Shown piece after piece: positions 33,875 through 42,857 of a stretch of 64,000 bases of DNA. The stretch covers positions 12,923 to 76,922 of the forward strand of contig CAYSQW010000011.1 in the NCBI GenBank assembly GCA_964433135.1, in the 5' to 3' direction. The position numbers were made by a program, and so were the translations under genes. Position 1 is the first letter of the stretch. The number at the start of each line of letters is the position of its first letter. The notes under the pieces were generated by a model, which saw nothing but the letters and a program-made list of their open reading frames with translations, did not search any database and was not told the origin of the DNA. The DNA is from CAYSQW01 sp964433135. GTDB taxonomy: Bacteria > Acidobacteriota > Aminicenantia > Aminicenantales > Aminicenantaceae.

Positions 33875-35089
33875 ATGGATTATCGATCTATCTATTCATC
33901 GGCAAGCAGGGGAATGAAACATTCGTTCATCCGGGAGATTCTCAAGGTGACCAAGGGGGTTCCGGGTATCATCTCATTTGCCGGAGGCATGCCGCATCCC
34001 TCGTCTTTTCCCAAAAACCTGTTGGCGGATCTTTTCTCCGAAGTCATTCGAAATGAGGGCGATGACGTGCTGCAGTACGGCGCCAGCGATGGCGACGGAC
34101 CCTTGAAGCAGGCTGTACGCAGGTTCGAGGACGCGGAGTGCCTCGCCGCCGATGAGCTGATGGTCACGGTGGGTTCCACAAACGGCATCTACTACTTCGC
34201 CCGCACTCTCATCGAACCGGGCGACGTCATCATCACTGAAAATCCCTCTTTCCCCGGATCCATTACCGCCCTTGAAGGCTGCGGCGCTCGGTTGGAGGGT
34301 ATCCCGATGGACGATGAGGGAATGGATGACCGGCGAATGATCCAAACGGTTCATGCGTTGCGGGGATCCGGAAAAAACGTCAAATTCCTCTATTTGATCC
34401 CCGAATTCCAAAATCCCAGCGGCTGCACCATGTCTCTTGCCAGGCGGCGGGCCGTCATCGCGGCGGCCATCCGGCTCAACCTGCCCATTCTGGAGGATCA
34501 GCCTTACCGGGAACTGCGCTATCACGGAGAGAGGATCCCCACTTTGTGGGAAATCGCCCGTACGGAGTACGATGATCCCGAACGCGTCACGATCGTCAAA
34601 TCCTATTCGAAAATACTGGGGCCGGGTTTGCGCCTGGGTTTTGCCGCCGGGGCGGCGGGCGTCATCGGTCCGATGATCAAATGGCAGGAAAAGGTTACCG
34701 TCAGCCCGGACAATGTGGCGCAAAGGGTCACGGCGAAATTCATGGAAAGGGGGCTGATGCACCGGCATATCGAAAAGATCGTTGAGATGTACCGGCCGCG
34801 TCAGAAGGCCATGCTCAACGCCTTGAAACAGGAGATGCCCAAAGGGATTTACTGGACTCGTCCGGAAGGAGGCATGTTCGTTTGGTTGACCCTTCCCGGG
34901 AATCTGGACGCGAGATCTTTGTTTCGTATCGCGCTGGAAGAAAAGGTGGCCTTCATTCCGGGAGAAACCTTTTTCGTCGGACCCGACAAGCCTAAAAATC
35001 ACCTGCGCTTGAATTTCTCCTACCCGGACCCGGAGGAAATTAAAGTGGGCGTCCGGCGTCTATCGAGGATTATCCGCGGAGTTTTGTGA
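33875..35089 (+). CDS. Fold-type I PLP aminotransferase (2-aminoadipate/aromatic type, LysN/KAT II-like)
   Basis: The 404-residue protein is a class I/II aminotransferase: REILKVTKGVPGIISFAGGM is the N-terminal signature of the LysN/MocR-domain-like group, LQYGASDGDGPLKQAV follows, NPSGCTMSLARRRAV is the PLP-contact Asn-Pro region, EDQPYRELRY the substrate segment, and KSYSKILGPGLRLGF contains the PLP lysine. GAGGAG upstream fixes the ATG at 33875. There is no N-terminal DNA-binding domain, so it is not a MocR regulator. Likely substrates are 2-aminoadipate, aromatic or branched-chain amino acids. The Lrp gene upstream fits amino-acid metabolism. Confidence 0.92.
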   Translation: MDYRSIYSSASRGMKHSFIREILKVTKGVPGIISFAGGMPHPSSFPKNLLADLFSEVIRNEGDDVLQYGASDGDGPLKQAVRRFEDAECLAADELMVTVGSTNGIYYFARTLIEPGDVIITENPSFPGSITALEGCGARLEGIPMDDEGMDDRRMIQTVHALRGSGKNVKFLYLIPEFQNPSGCTMSLARRRAVIAAAIRLNLPILEDQPYRELRYHGERIPTLWEIARTEYDDPERVTIVKSYSKILGPGLRLGFAAGAAGVIGPMIKWQEKVTVSPDNVAQRVTAKFMERGLMHRHIEKIVEMYRPRQKAMLNALKQEMPKGIYWTRPEGGMFVWLTLPGNLDARSLFRIALEEKVAFIPGETFFVGPDKPKNHLRLNFSYPDPEEIKVGVRRLSRIIRGVL

Positions 35090-35503
35090 TCAGTTTAGAT
35101 ATTCGATTTTAAAACGGGCTTTTACGTTGGAATATTTCCAGGTTATCGTGCCCGACTCAAATATGATGTGCAGCATGTTTTCCACCGGGTTTCTTCGCAT
35201 CCGCAGCTTGGGTTTTTCAGGTATCTCCTCAAAATCGATATAGGGTATGGTCTCGCCTGATATAAGACAGAGTTTCTCTCTTCGCTTCTTGATCCTGAGA
35301 TAATAGAGGCCTTGTCCCGTGTGCTTGATGACGATCAGGTCGTACTTTCCTTTCGGGAGCATCGTATCTTTGCATTTGAGATCAAAAGGGATCTGAACAG
35401 CCTTGAAACGGCACACGTCTTCCCACTGCGAAAAAGCGGGTGATGACAGAAGAGAAAGCAAAAAGAAACACACAACAATCTTAAAGGCTTGTCGGTAAAA
35501 CAT
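35090..35503 (-). CDS. Hypothetical exported protein
   Basis: The 137-residue protein has a signal peptide (FKIVVCFFLLSLLSSPAFSQ with a cleavage site after AFS) and a short mature beta-rich domain. CRFKAVQIPFDLKCKDTMLP and GKYDLIVIKHTGQG suggest a disulfide-stabilised sandwich. Its stop codon abuts the stop of the convergent aminotransferase. I do not recognise a family; no export partner or enzyme signature is present. Confidence 0.72.
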   Translation of the reverse strand: MFYRQAFKIVVCFFLLSLLSSPAFSQWEDVCRFKAVQIPFDLKCKDTMLPKGKYDLIVIKHTGQGLYYLRIKKRREKLCLISGETIPYIDFEEIPEKPKLRMRRNPVENMLHIIFESGTITWKYSNVKARFKIEYLN

Positions 35504-35644
35504 GATTTCCCCCCTCTTAATTCTATTCTACCAGAATGGATGAGCGTTTTAAAATATCCGGCTGGAGTCAACCCACACTCCTGAGTTCAAAGAGCGGTTC
35601 ATGCGGGGAGCGCTGGCTGCCGCCGCACTTTTCGGTCGGGCCGG

Positions 35645-37108
35645 CTATTTAATGAGATAGAGCTCTTCCTGAGGGGGAGACAGATATGTGACCCCGCTTT
35701 CGCCGGCCAGCGCCTGCTCATGATCCCACCAGAACAGGTACTGGTCTTCGTGTTCGCTGGATGCCCACGGCATATAGATGAAATATTCCAATACGAAGTG
35801 GTGATGGGGCGGAAGCGGGATGTCCCACATCCACTCGGGGCCGTTGGATCCGATCCGGGGGCCGAAATAGTTCTCGAACTTCCTTTCCCGCGCTCCTTTT
35901 CCCATGGCATGGCAGTCGATATTGAGGTGGGTCCTTTCCGGATCGAAACCCTCCGTGTAGGCGGAGAAATCGTTCCTCTCGGCGAACAGATGCAGCTGCG
36001 TGTCCCGGATGATGATCCCTTCCGCTTCGAATTTCGCCTTATAGTTTGAAACGATCTTTCGTGGAGAGAGTCCCGCTTTTATGGATTCGGCCAGGATCCC
36101 GTCAATCTTCCGATACGCCGCCCAGAGCTTTTCGATTTCCGGAGGCGGCCCCGTCTCTCCTTTACGAAGAACATAGGCGTATAGGCCCTGGCTCGGGGAC
36201 GCCACGATGTCGCCTCCCAGGATAACGACGTTCTCATGGCCCGCGGTCCTGCCCCTCTGGGATATCCCCGTCCCCCGGCGGCGGAAGACGGTGAGATTTA
36301 CATCTCTATTCCGCGTTTTCCCAGGCACGATCTCAGCGAAGGCTTTCTTTACGCGTTCCACTTCATCACGCCTCAGTTTCCTGAGAAGTTCGATCTCGCT
36401 CGGCACGGTTCTGCTGATGTAATCCATCATCACGTATTCGGACGAGACGATCCTGTCGGCGTATTTTTTACCGAGTTCTTCAGTCAGCAGTATATAGTCC
36501 GTATGGGAAAGTCCGTCCCGGGCCCGAGTCGTGGTCGGATAAGGGCCCAACTCATGCAAATAGTTGAGAGCGATGCGTCGGGGATCGCGTGCTTCCACGA
36601 ATTTCCCGATTCCCTGGAACCGGTAATCATATTCCGTTTCCTTCCCTCCGGGGGGCTGTTTCACGAGAATCGGATCCTCAATGATATCGTAAGCTCCGCT
36701 CTCTTCGACCAGCCCGGTCTTCCAGTGTACCCGCCACGTCTCTCCGGCATGGGACGCTCCCCAGCGGCGCCCGAGAACCGCGCGTTCGATCCGGTCGCCG
36801 CCGCGGTCGGTGAAGACGAACACGCCGGATGTGCTCCCCAGGTCTTCCGCGCCGAAGGGATCCGGCACGGCTTCCCGCATGACATGGATCCACATGTCGA
36901 CATGGTTCTTCCGCATGACTTCAGGCAGGACGATGTCGAATTTTTCCCGGCGGATCCGGTTATTCCACTCCCTGAACTCCGCATTTTCTTGAGTCGGTGC
37001 TTCGGTTACCGCCGCATCGGTCGATGCGGGGCCGGATTTATCAGAATCGCAGTAACAAAGCAGCAGGGGAATGAAAAGAATCAATAACAAAGCGTTTCGA
37101 TGGCTCAC
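35645..37108 (-). CDS. Exported M24 (creatinase/prolidase)-like protein with decayed metal site
   Basis: The 487-residue protein has a signal sequence ending in LLLCYC, probably a lipoprotein. Residues about 45-180 resemble the creatinase N-domain (MRKNHVDMWIHVMREAVPDP, GVFVFTDRGGDRIERAVLG). The second half resembles an M24 pita-bread domain (VKKAFAEIVPGKTRNRD, GGDIVASPSQGLYAYVLRKG, and a C-terminal HFVLEYFIYMPW). The aspartates that bind metal in active M24 enzymes (D-x-G and S-D-x-T-R) are replaced by SPSQG and AYV, so peptidase activity is doubtful. This assignment is by eye and could be wrong in detail. Confidence 0.65.
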   Translation of the reverse strand: MSHRNALLLILFIPLLLCYCDSDKSGPASTDAAVTEAPTQENAEFREWNNRIRREKFDIVLPEVMRKNHVDMWIHVMREAVPDPFGAEDLGSTSGVFVFTDRGGDRIERAVLGRRWGASHAGETWRVHWKTGLVEESGAYDIIEDPILVKQPPGGKETEYDYRFQGIGKFVEARDPRRIALNYLHELGPYPTTTRARDGLSHTDYILLTEELGKKYADRIVSSEYVMMDYISRTVPSEIELLRKLRRDEVERVKKAFAEIVPGKTRNRDVNLTVFRRRGTGISQRGRTAGHENVVILGGDIVASPSQGLYAYVLRKGETGPPPEIEKLWAAYRKIDGILAESIKAGLSPRKIVSNYKAKFEAEGIIIRDTQLHLFAERNDFSAYTEGFDPERTHLNIDCHAMGKGARERKFENYFGPRIGSNGPEWMWDIPLPPHHHFVLEYFIYMPWASSEHEDQYLFWWDHEQALAGESGVTYLSPPQEELYLIK

Positions 37109-37329
37109 GAGAGGATCTCCTTCAGACGAATTTTACCCGTCACCCGGATTGGTACCCGACGGGATCAGGCCCGACCCAGGCGGGGACACCGAGGCATAAG
37201 ATTATCACACCGAAAACGGCCGGGTCAAAGATTCAATAGGGGACTGGAAATCAAATCATGGGATGCAGCGGCGAAAGGGAAACCGATCCTCCCGTCGTTG
37301 ATATCCCTTATGCTCTTCAGTCGATAATA

Positions 37330-38757
37330 CTATTTTTTCAGCTTGAGGGCTTCAATCTGTCCCTGACGGGCATAGTCGGCTGCTTCGGCGAGGATGCGTG
37401 CCGCCTCCTGCGGGGCATGAAAACCCATGGAATTCTCCGCGGCGATGTAGTCGAGACGCCACTGCGCTTTGCGTTGAAGTTCAAGCGCCGGCTTCAACTG
37501 GGCCTCGGTGGCTCCGGCCTGCTTGGCCTCCTGCACGGCGTCGAGGAGGTCCATCAATGCCGCGCCGCCGCGCTGCAGCAGGTTGAAGTTTTTTTCCTGG
37601 ATGGAATCGACGCGCGCGAGGATCTCTTCTTCCGAGAAACGGTGGCAGGTTTGGCAAGCTCGGTTGACGTTCAGCAGTGGGCTGCGCACCCAGTGGTCGG
37701 AAACCTTGGAGGCGCCGTCGCGCTGGTAAGGCATATGACAATCGGCGCATGTCACTCCGCTGCGGACGTGGATCCCCTGACTCCACAGCTCGAATTCCGG
37801 GTGCTGGGCCTTCAGGATCTCGGCGCCGGATTCCTTATGTTTGTAGTCATGGAAGCGGGTACCGTCGGGCAGCCGGGTTTCGTTCCATTCCTCTTCGAGG
37901 TCTTCCATCTTCAGGCCATGACTCCAAGGAAAAGTGAGCGGGAAACCGCCGGAACAATAATATTCAACATGACACTGAGCGCAGACGAAAGCACGTTTTT
38001 CATTGCGCGTGGCGTCTTCGTTGGGGTCGTAAGCCCGGTTTCTGGAGCCTTGCCGCCATACGTCTATAGACGGAGCCGCGGGAACGGGGGCATCGGACTC
38101 GGCCAGCCTCTGCATGGCGACGATGAAGGCCGGTCGAGTGATGGACAGCTCCATGGATTCGGGATCGTGGCAGTCGACACAGGATACGGGATGCGCATGG
38201 CCCATATCATATAGCATCTGTTTGAGCTCCTGATAAGACATGGCATAGGTTTTGTTCATGCCGGCGAGGGCGTCGCCGCCGCCCAGCTGGCGATAAACCG
38301 GCATGATGGACGCATGGCAGTGCAGGCACGAACCGGACTGCGATACCGTCTGGCGCTTGGTGTCTTCCTGGTCGATCAGCATGTAGGCGTGGCCGCGGCG
38401 GTCGCGGTAATCTATCGAAAAGGCATAGCCGAGAAACATGCGCTTGAGCCACGGGTCGCGCTCGATCTTTTCCTCCGGCAGGGCTTCGCTGCCGCCGTGT
38501 CCTCCGAAACGCGTGCGGGTGGCAAGGGCCGTCCGTTTATAGGAATCATACTGCTTGGGCCAGTTCTTGCCCCAATGTTCGGGATCGGTGGTGTCTTCCG
38601 TCACTTGGACCAAACGAACGTAAGGATCGTTCGCTTCGGTTTTACGTTCGAAGACATTGATCAGCAGCGCCGTCACGGCGACGGCGGCCGCTGCCGTCAC
38701 GAGGACGGTTAAAATGAAAAACCCCGTGCTCCCCGGTATTCTCTTCGGTTTCATCAT
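37330..38757 (-). CDS. nrfA: Cytochrome c nitrite reductase, pentaheme catalytic subunit
   Basis: NrfA reduces nitrite to ammonium with six electrons in the periplasm. Five heme sites are visible: CLHCH, CVDCH, CAQCH, CADCH and CQTCH. Family signatures include RAFVCAQCHVEYYC, LTFPWSHGLKMEDL and QHPEFELWSQGIH before the fourth heme. The catalytic heme usually has CxxCK; here it is CLHCH, as in a minority of NrfA proteins. A single N-terminal membrane segment (TGFFILTVLVTAAAAVAVTA) may be an uncleaved anchor. ATG 38757 follows AGAGGTG; a GTG at 38763 overlaps the nrfH stop. It forms an operon with nrfH. It could serve respiration, detoxification or electron disposal. Confidence 0.95.
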   Translation of the reverse strand: MMKPKRIPGSTGFFILTVLVTAAAAVAVTALLINVFERKTEANDPYVRLVQVTEDTTDPEHWGKNWPKQYDSYKRTALATRTRFGGHGGSEALPEEKIERDPWLKRMFLGYAFSIDYRDRRGHAYMLIDQEDTKRQTVSQSGSCLHCHASIMPVYRQLGGGDALAGMNKTYAMSYQELKQMLYDMGHAHPVSCVDCHDPESMELSITRPAFIVAMQRLAESDAPVPAAPSIDVWRQGSRNRAYDPNEDATRNEKRAFVCAQCHVEYYCSGGFPLTFPWSHGLKMEDLEEEWNETRLPDGTRFHDYKHKESGAEILKAQHPEFELWSQGIHVRSGVTCADCHMPYQRDGASKVSDHWVRSPLLNVNRACQTCHRFSEEEILARVDSIQEKNFNLLQRGGAALMDLLDAVQEAKQAGATEAQLKPALELQRKAQWRLDYIAAENSMGFHAPQEAARILAEAADYARQGQIEALKLKK

Positions 38758-38759
38758 GT

Positions 38760-39263
38760 TCACCTCTTTTCTCCGGTTTCACCTCGATCCGCGCCTCCAA
38801 TGCTGGTAGGCAGCGAGCCGTGGCCCACCGCGGCATGACAGTGGACGCAGCTTATGGTATCCGGATCGGTTAAATCCCGCATGAAAATTTCATCCACCAT
38901 GTCATCATGACAATCGATACAGTTGCGCTGCAGGACCTTTAGGTTCTTTTCCTTGATCATGATGGGTTCATGAAAATTCTGCATCGTGAACGCCTTGGAG
39001 TGGTTCCATCCGTTTTCCGCTTTCGCTATGTATTTGCCCACAAAGCCGTGCGGCAGGTGGCAGTCGATGCAGGTCGCGACCGCGTGATGGCCGGATTTTT
39101 GCCACGAGTCATATTGGGGCGTCATGATGTGGCAGTTGGCGCAGGCTCGAGGGTTGGTGCTGAAATAGGACAGTCCTTCGGCATATTCGAAGGTGAAGAC
39201 ACCGGTACCGATGAGCAGTCCAAGCAGGATGGCGATTGTCAAACTTCTCCGGTCCTGTTTCAT
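38760..39263 (-). CDS. nrfH: Cytochrome c nitrite reductase small subunit, tetraheme quinol dehydrogenase
   Basis: NrfH is a membrane-anchored NapC/NirT-type cytochrome that takes electrons from menaquinol to NrfA. The 167-residue protein has one N-terminal span (LTIAILLGLLIGTGVFTFEY) and four heme motifs: CANCH, CIDCH, CIDCH and CVHCH. Segments NPRACANCHIMTPQYDSWQ and HHAVATCIDCHLPHG match the family. GGGGAGGG precedes the ATG. It ends at the nrfA start, so the two are translationally coupled. Its menaquinol dependence implies a respiratory chain in the host. Confidence 0.95.
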   Translation of the reverse strand: MKQDRRSLTIAILLGLLIGTGVFTFEYAEGLSYFSTNPRACANCHIMTPQYDSWQKSGHHAVATCIDCHLPHGFVGKYIAKAENGWNHSKAFTMQNFHEPIMIKEKNLKVLQRNCIDCHDDMVDEIFMRDLTDPDTISCVHCHAAVGHGSLPTSIGGADRGETGEKR

Positions 39264-39890
39264 TACCCTCCCCGAGATCGTTTTTTTTTACGGAGATTGC
39301 ATAATGTGATCGAAGTCCGATTGTTCCGATTTTGTAATTGTTATAAATCCCTGCCAATTTAATGCTTATGCCCCCGTTAATATATCTGTCAAGAAGACTA
39401 TCACACCTGAAATATAAAGGTCAACGATTCCACCGGAGGCGAGGCCGGAACACGATCGTGGCGGGAGAGCCGAGTCTGGAAGATTTGATCTCATGGAACG
39501 ATTTAGTACGCGTGTCGGTTTTCCCGATCTAGAAATAAATTGAATATTCAATAGGAGTAATGAGGCGATTTCTACAATTTTCAAGACAAAAAGAATAAAA
39601 GTTAGGGCCGTTTGAATTTTCATATCGCTGCCTTGTTTGCTGTTGTCGGCGATATTTTTAATAGATAGTTTCAATCACTGTTCATCGGGATTGGATACAC
39701 TGTTCGTGGGGATTCCATATGAAACTTCGAATATCGATATCGCATTCGTGTTTTTATCGGCGATAACGGCTTCAATATTCATCTTCCGGAGGGGACAAGG
39801 TCGTCATTAATTGTGGGATCGCTTGGTGAAAATCTCGATGTCTCCGAGAGCCCCGCGGCAGCTCCATCTTCCCGTACTTATGCCCCCTGA
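39264..39890. other. Intergenic region, no supported gene
   Basis: On the minus strand TTGACA at 39393-39388 could be the -35 box of an nrfHA promoter, with an imperfect -10 near 39371. An open frame at 39366-39674 (minus) includes a hydrophobic stretch but has no family features and covers that promoter. I see no FNR or NarL site. Confidence 0.4.
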
Positions 39891-39920
39891 TTGACAACTC
39901 CATGAGAGTCGTTTTAATAT
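39891..39920 (+). promoter_or_regulatory. Promoter of the HEAT-repeat gene
   Basis: TTGACA (39891-39896) and TAATAT (39915-39920) are 18 bp apart. GAGGAGG follows at 39931 and the ATG is at 39945. Confidence 0.55.
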
Positions 39921-39944
39921 TCGCTGAAGCGAGGAGGGTGAAAG

Positions 39945-40248
39945 ATGGCCGTAAGCTCCGTCGAAGTGGAGAATCTCAAACAAAAAAACAAAGTGCGCAA
40001 GCTGATAAAAATCCTCGGCGATCCGAGGCATGAGATCCGCGCATCCGCGGCCCGCGCCCTGGGTGAAATAGGCGATGTCCCGCGGCAAGATGACGGCTGC
40101 TCCACAGGAGATCATGCAGGCAAAGCGTGCGGCTGATTGGGAAGAGGGGAAAATCCGCCTTCTATCGTGGACGGCCAATGAAAACATCCAGGCCGCGTCT
40201 CGGGAAGCGCTGGAACAGCTCGGGATCGAAAGAAAAGGAGTGCTTTAA
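39945..40248 (+). pseudogene. Short HEAT-repeat protein, frameshifted
   Basis: The frame begins MAVSSVEVENLKQKNKVRKL and continues with a HEAT/PBS-lyase repeat (ILGDPRHEIRASAARALGEI), then leaves frame near 40072-40082. Another frame gives a second repeat-like segment (TANENIQAASREALEQLGIE) and a stop at 40248. The middle of a usual repeat array is missing as well. A good promoter and ribosome-binding site remain. The 3' end overlaps the stop of the SnoaL-like fragment on the other strand, so this joint may be a deletion scar or a misassembly. Confidence 0.65.
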
Positions 40249-40559
40249 TCCATCGTCACATATTGGTCATTACCCGGCCATACCTGATGTGTATGCAGAG
40301 CGACCAAGTCTCCTTCAGCCNNNNNNNNNNGGTGGAGTGGTGCGACAGCATCGAGGAACTCGGCTGGTTCTCCTTCAGCCACGGTGCGGACAAAACGGAT
40401 GCTCTTTTCCGGGTATTCCTCGTTCATTTTAGTGAAGTATTCAATAAATGCCGCTTTTCCATCACCGACGAGAGGATTATGCTGGATGTAATCTTCACCA
40501 CCATATTTTTCTACAGCTTCCATGGGATTCCCCATGTAAGCGGTTTTGTAAAATTCCAT
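40245..40559 (-). pseudogene. SnoaL/NTF2-like small protein, broken by an assembly gap and truncated
   Basis: MEFYKTAYMGNPMEAVEKYG and YIQHNPLVGDGKAAFIEYF are the start of a SnoaL-like polyketide-cyclase-fold protein of roughly 130 residues. In-frame codons upstream (QENKKNA) belong to the usual N-terminus, but a stop codon precedes them. The run of N interrupts the middle; removing 60 bp restores FVRTVAEGDLVALHTHQVWP. The C-terminus stops at VTMD, where relatives continue for about 20 residues. It is therefore damaged at both ends. The role of this family is often unknown small-molecule binding. Confidence 0.7.
40309..40380. other. Assembly gap with duplicated 12-bp ends
   Basis: TCTCCTTCAGCC occurs at 40309-40320 and again at 40369-40380, flanking ten N and 38 extra bases. 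Collapsing the two copies gives an uninterrupted SnoaL reading frame, so the insert is most likely a scaffolding artefact. Confidence 0.85.
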
Positions 40560-40755
40560 GGCATTCTTTTTATTCTCCTGTCAATCAACGGATATTTTTC
40601 ATGCCTCCGCTTTAAAAATTCACACCGGCTGTTTTACCTGCCGTCGTATTGCGCCGCCTTCATCATTTAAGATATACGTGAGACGACAACCATCGGGTTG
40701 AGTTTTTTTCAGCAAGATGGCTCCGATTCCTCTGAACGCAAAAAGCTGTTTACAC

Positions 40756-41940
40756 TCAAGTTTCAGCAAATATTTTTCCGAAGGCAATACACTTTTCCAT
40801 CCCGTCATCATCCGGATTCCAATTCACTTTGAGAACGTCATCCGCCATCTCAAATCCGGATGCTTCCAAACTATCGGAAATGATTTTAGTCGATTCTCCG
40901 CTCCATCCGTAGCACCCGAATGCGGCAGCTTTCTTTTTTCTGAATTTCAAGCCTTTTATCATCTCAAGAATAGCCGCTACGGATGTCAGAATGCCTTTGT
41001 TGACTGTCGGAGATCCTACAATAACGGCCTTGGATTTGAATATTTCCGTAATCACATCATTTTTGTTTCTTTTTTCGAGATGATAAAGCCTGACATCAAC
41101 ATCTTTGTCGGCTTCCCTGATCCCTTTGGCAATGCTTTCGGCCACTATTCGTGTGCCGTTCCACATGGTGTCATATATGATTGTAATCTGATTTTCCTGA
41201 TAATCGTCGGCCCACTTCATGTACTTATCAATAATCTGCTCGGGGCGCTCTCTCCAAATCATTCCGTGGGAAGGACAAATCATATCGAGCGGCAGGTTCA
41301 GCGACATGATTTCCTTTATTTTCTTCGTTACCAGCGGGCTGAACGGGGATAATATATTTGCATAGTATTTAATGCATTCCGCATAGAGTTCCGCCTGATC
41401 CACCAGGTCCGCGTACATCAGCTCGGAAGCAAAATGATGCCCGAACGCATCGTTACTGAACAGCAGGTTGTCTCCAGTCAAATAGCAAAGCATGCTGTCG
41501 GGCCAGTGAAGCATGGGCATTTCAATAAAAACCAGTTCCTTGCTTCCCAAGCTCAGCGTATCACCGGTCTTTACCACGTTGAAATTCCAGTCCTGATGAT
41601 ATTGTCCTTTAAAGGATTTAAGGCCGTTTTTTGTACAATATATGGGTGTTTCGGGGATGTGGCGTATGAGTTCCGGCAGCGCGCCGCTGTGGTCGGGCTC
41701 CGCGTGATTCGCGATGATATAGTCGATCTTGCTCAGATCGGTCTCCTTTGCGAGATTCTTCACGAACTCTTTTGAATAGGGTCCCCATACGGTGTCGATC
41801 AGGGCCGTCTTCTCTTCTTTGATCAGATATGAATTGTAAGTCGATCCGCGGTGCGTCGAGTATTCATAACCATGAAAGCTTTCGAGTTCCCAGTCGATTT
41901 TTCCGACCCAGTGTACGTTATTTTTAATGGTGAAGCTCAT
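40756..41940 (-). CDS. fprA: A-type flavodiiron protein (FprA/ROO-like)
   Basis: Flavodiiron proteins reduce oxygen to water or nitric oxide to nitrous oxide in anaerobes. The 394-residue protein has the metallo-beta-lactamase domain with all diiron ligands in place: His79, Glu81, Asp83 and His84 in NHAEPDHSG, His145 in LHWPDSM, Asp164 in SNDAFGHH and His225 in CPSHG. The C-terminal flavodoxin domain starts near residue 253 with TIIYDTMWNGTRIVAESIA. There is no rubredoxin tail, so a separate electron donor is needed. GGGAGG precedes the ATG. A cupin gene is 41 bp upstream in the same direction. Cytosolic. Confidence 0.96.
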   Translation of the reverse strand: MSFTIKNNVHWVGKIDWELESFHGYEYSTHRGSTYNSYLIKEEKTALIDTVWGPYSKEFVKNLAKETDLSKIDYIIANHAEPDHSGALPELIRHIPETPIYCTKNGLKSFKGQYHQDWNFNVVKTGDTLSLGSKELVFIEMPMLHWPDSMLCYLTGDNLLFSNDAFGHHFASELMYADLVDQAELYAECIKYYANILSPFSPLVTKKIKEIMSLNLPLDMICPSHGMIWRERPEQIIDKYMKWADDYQENQITIIYDTMWNGTRIVAESIAKGIREADKDVDVRLYHLEKRNKNDVITEIFKSKAVIVGSPTVNKGILTSVAAILEMIKGLKFRKKKAAAFGCYGWSGESTKIISDSLEASGFEMADDVLKVNWNPDDDGMEKCIAFGKIFAET

Positions 41941-41981
41941 CTTGCCACCTCCCGAAATAAGTTTAAAGCATAATGGAAAGA

Positions 41982-42299
41982 TTATGATCTGATCATGGTC
42001 AGCATCATCTTGAATCTCTTGACTGCCTTGAGAGAATGAGGCCTATTAACCGGTAAAATGATCATTTCCCCCGTTTTTAAATTATGCGGTTTTCCGGAGA
42101 TCATAATTTCCACTTCGCCGTCCAAAATACAAACCAAAGCATCAAACGGCGCCGTATGTTCACTCAATCCCTGTCCTTGATCAAAAGCGAATAATGTCAC
42201 GGTACCGGTCTCTTTTTTAATTAAAGTTTTACTCACAACGGATCCATCCTGATAGCTCACCTGATCATTTAATGAGCTTACTTTCGGTTCGGAATTCAT
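41982..42299 (-). CDS. Small cupin-domain protein
   Basis: The 105-residue protein is a single cupin barrel: EHTAPFDALVCILDGEVEIM is motif 1 with only one of the usual histidines, and MIILPVNRPHSLKAVKRFKM is motif 2 with one histidine. AAGGAAG lies before the ATG. It is probably the first gene of a cupin-fprA unit. Such small cupins near flavodiiron proteins and other redox genes may act as sensors or metal-binding proteins; the reaction, if any, is unknown. Confidence 0.85.
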   Translation of the reverse strand: MNSEPKVSSLNDQVSYQDGSVVSKTLIKKETGTVTLFAFDQGQGLSEHTAPFDALVCILDGEVEIMISGKPHNLKTGEMIILPVNRPHSLKAVKRFKMMLTMIRS

Positions 42300-42579
42300 T
42301 TTTTCTTCCTTTTGAAAAAATCAAGTTATGGGTTCAACTCGTTTAAGGGGTGCGGCATTTATTCTGCGATTGATTTGCCGGCTGAATTTATCGATTTTGA
42401 TGTCTCCCATTCTATCATACTGATTTGTACAAGCGATATTAAACAGGAGTGAAAACGGTCTTTTTCTTCTACTTCTCTTCCCAGCAGGCTGAATATGCCG
42501 TTTCTTTTGCGTTATACGTATCTATTATTCTTAATATGGGAATGAAATCAAGAGTTCTTTTAAATGCTCTCTGGATTTC

Positions 42580-42857
42580 ATGAAAATGAATTTTAAGATA
42601 TGCAGGGGATGTTATGTCTGCGTTAAATACGGTGAAGAAAAGTGTCCCATAAAAGATGAAAGGATGATCCCTCTCTCGATATGTTGGTCCCCTTCGGCAT
42701 TTTTAAATATGTGTCGGAAGTAGATAAAGAAAATATGAAGGCGGACGATGAATATTATAAGGACAAGAAAGACTATTACTATGAAGTTAAGCTTCCCTTT
42801 CACAAAAGGATTATTGCAAAAAGGGTCGTGAAGAAAATAACGGATGGATTCGATTAA
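42580..42857 (+). pseudogene. Possible frameshifted small Cys-rich protein
   Basis: ATG 42580 gives MKMNFKICRGCYVCVKYGEE and then KCPIKDE, a CxxCxxC plus CP pattern like a metal-binding knuckle. The frame then soon ends. A different frame continues from about 42660 with LDMLVPFGIFKYVSEVDKEN to a stop at 42857, lysine- and tyrosine-rich. Joining them needs one base change near GAAAGG at 42658-42663. No good ribosome-binding site is seen. The surrounding 42300-43045 region is AT-rich and otherwise empty. Confidence 0.35.

Noticed and set aside
39366..39674. 102-codon minus-strand frame upstream of nrfH
   Set aside because: A hydrophobic stretch is present but the rest is not protein-like, and the frame covers the likely nrfHA promoter region.
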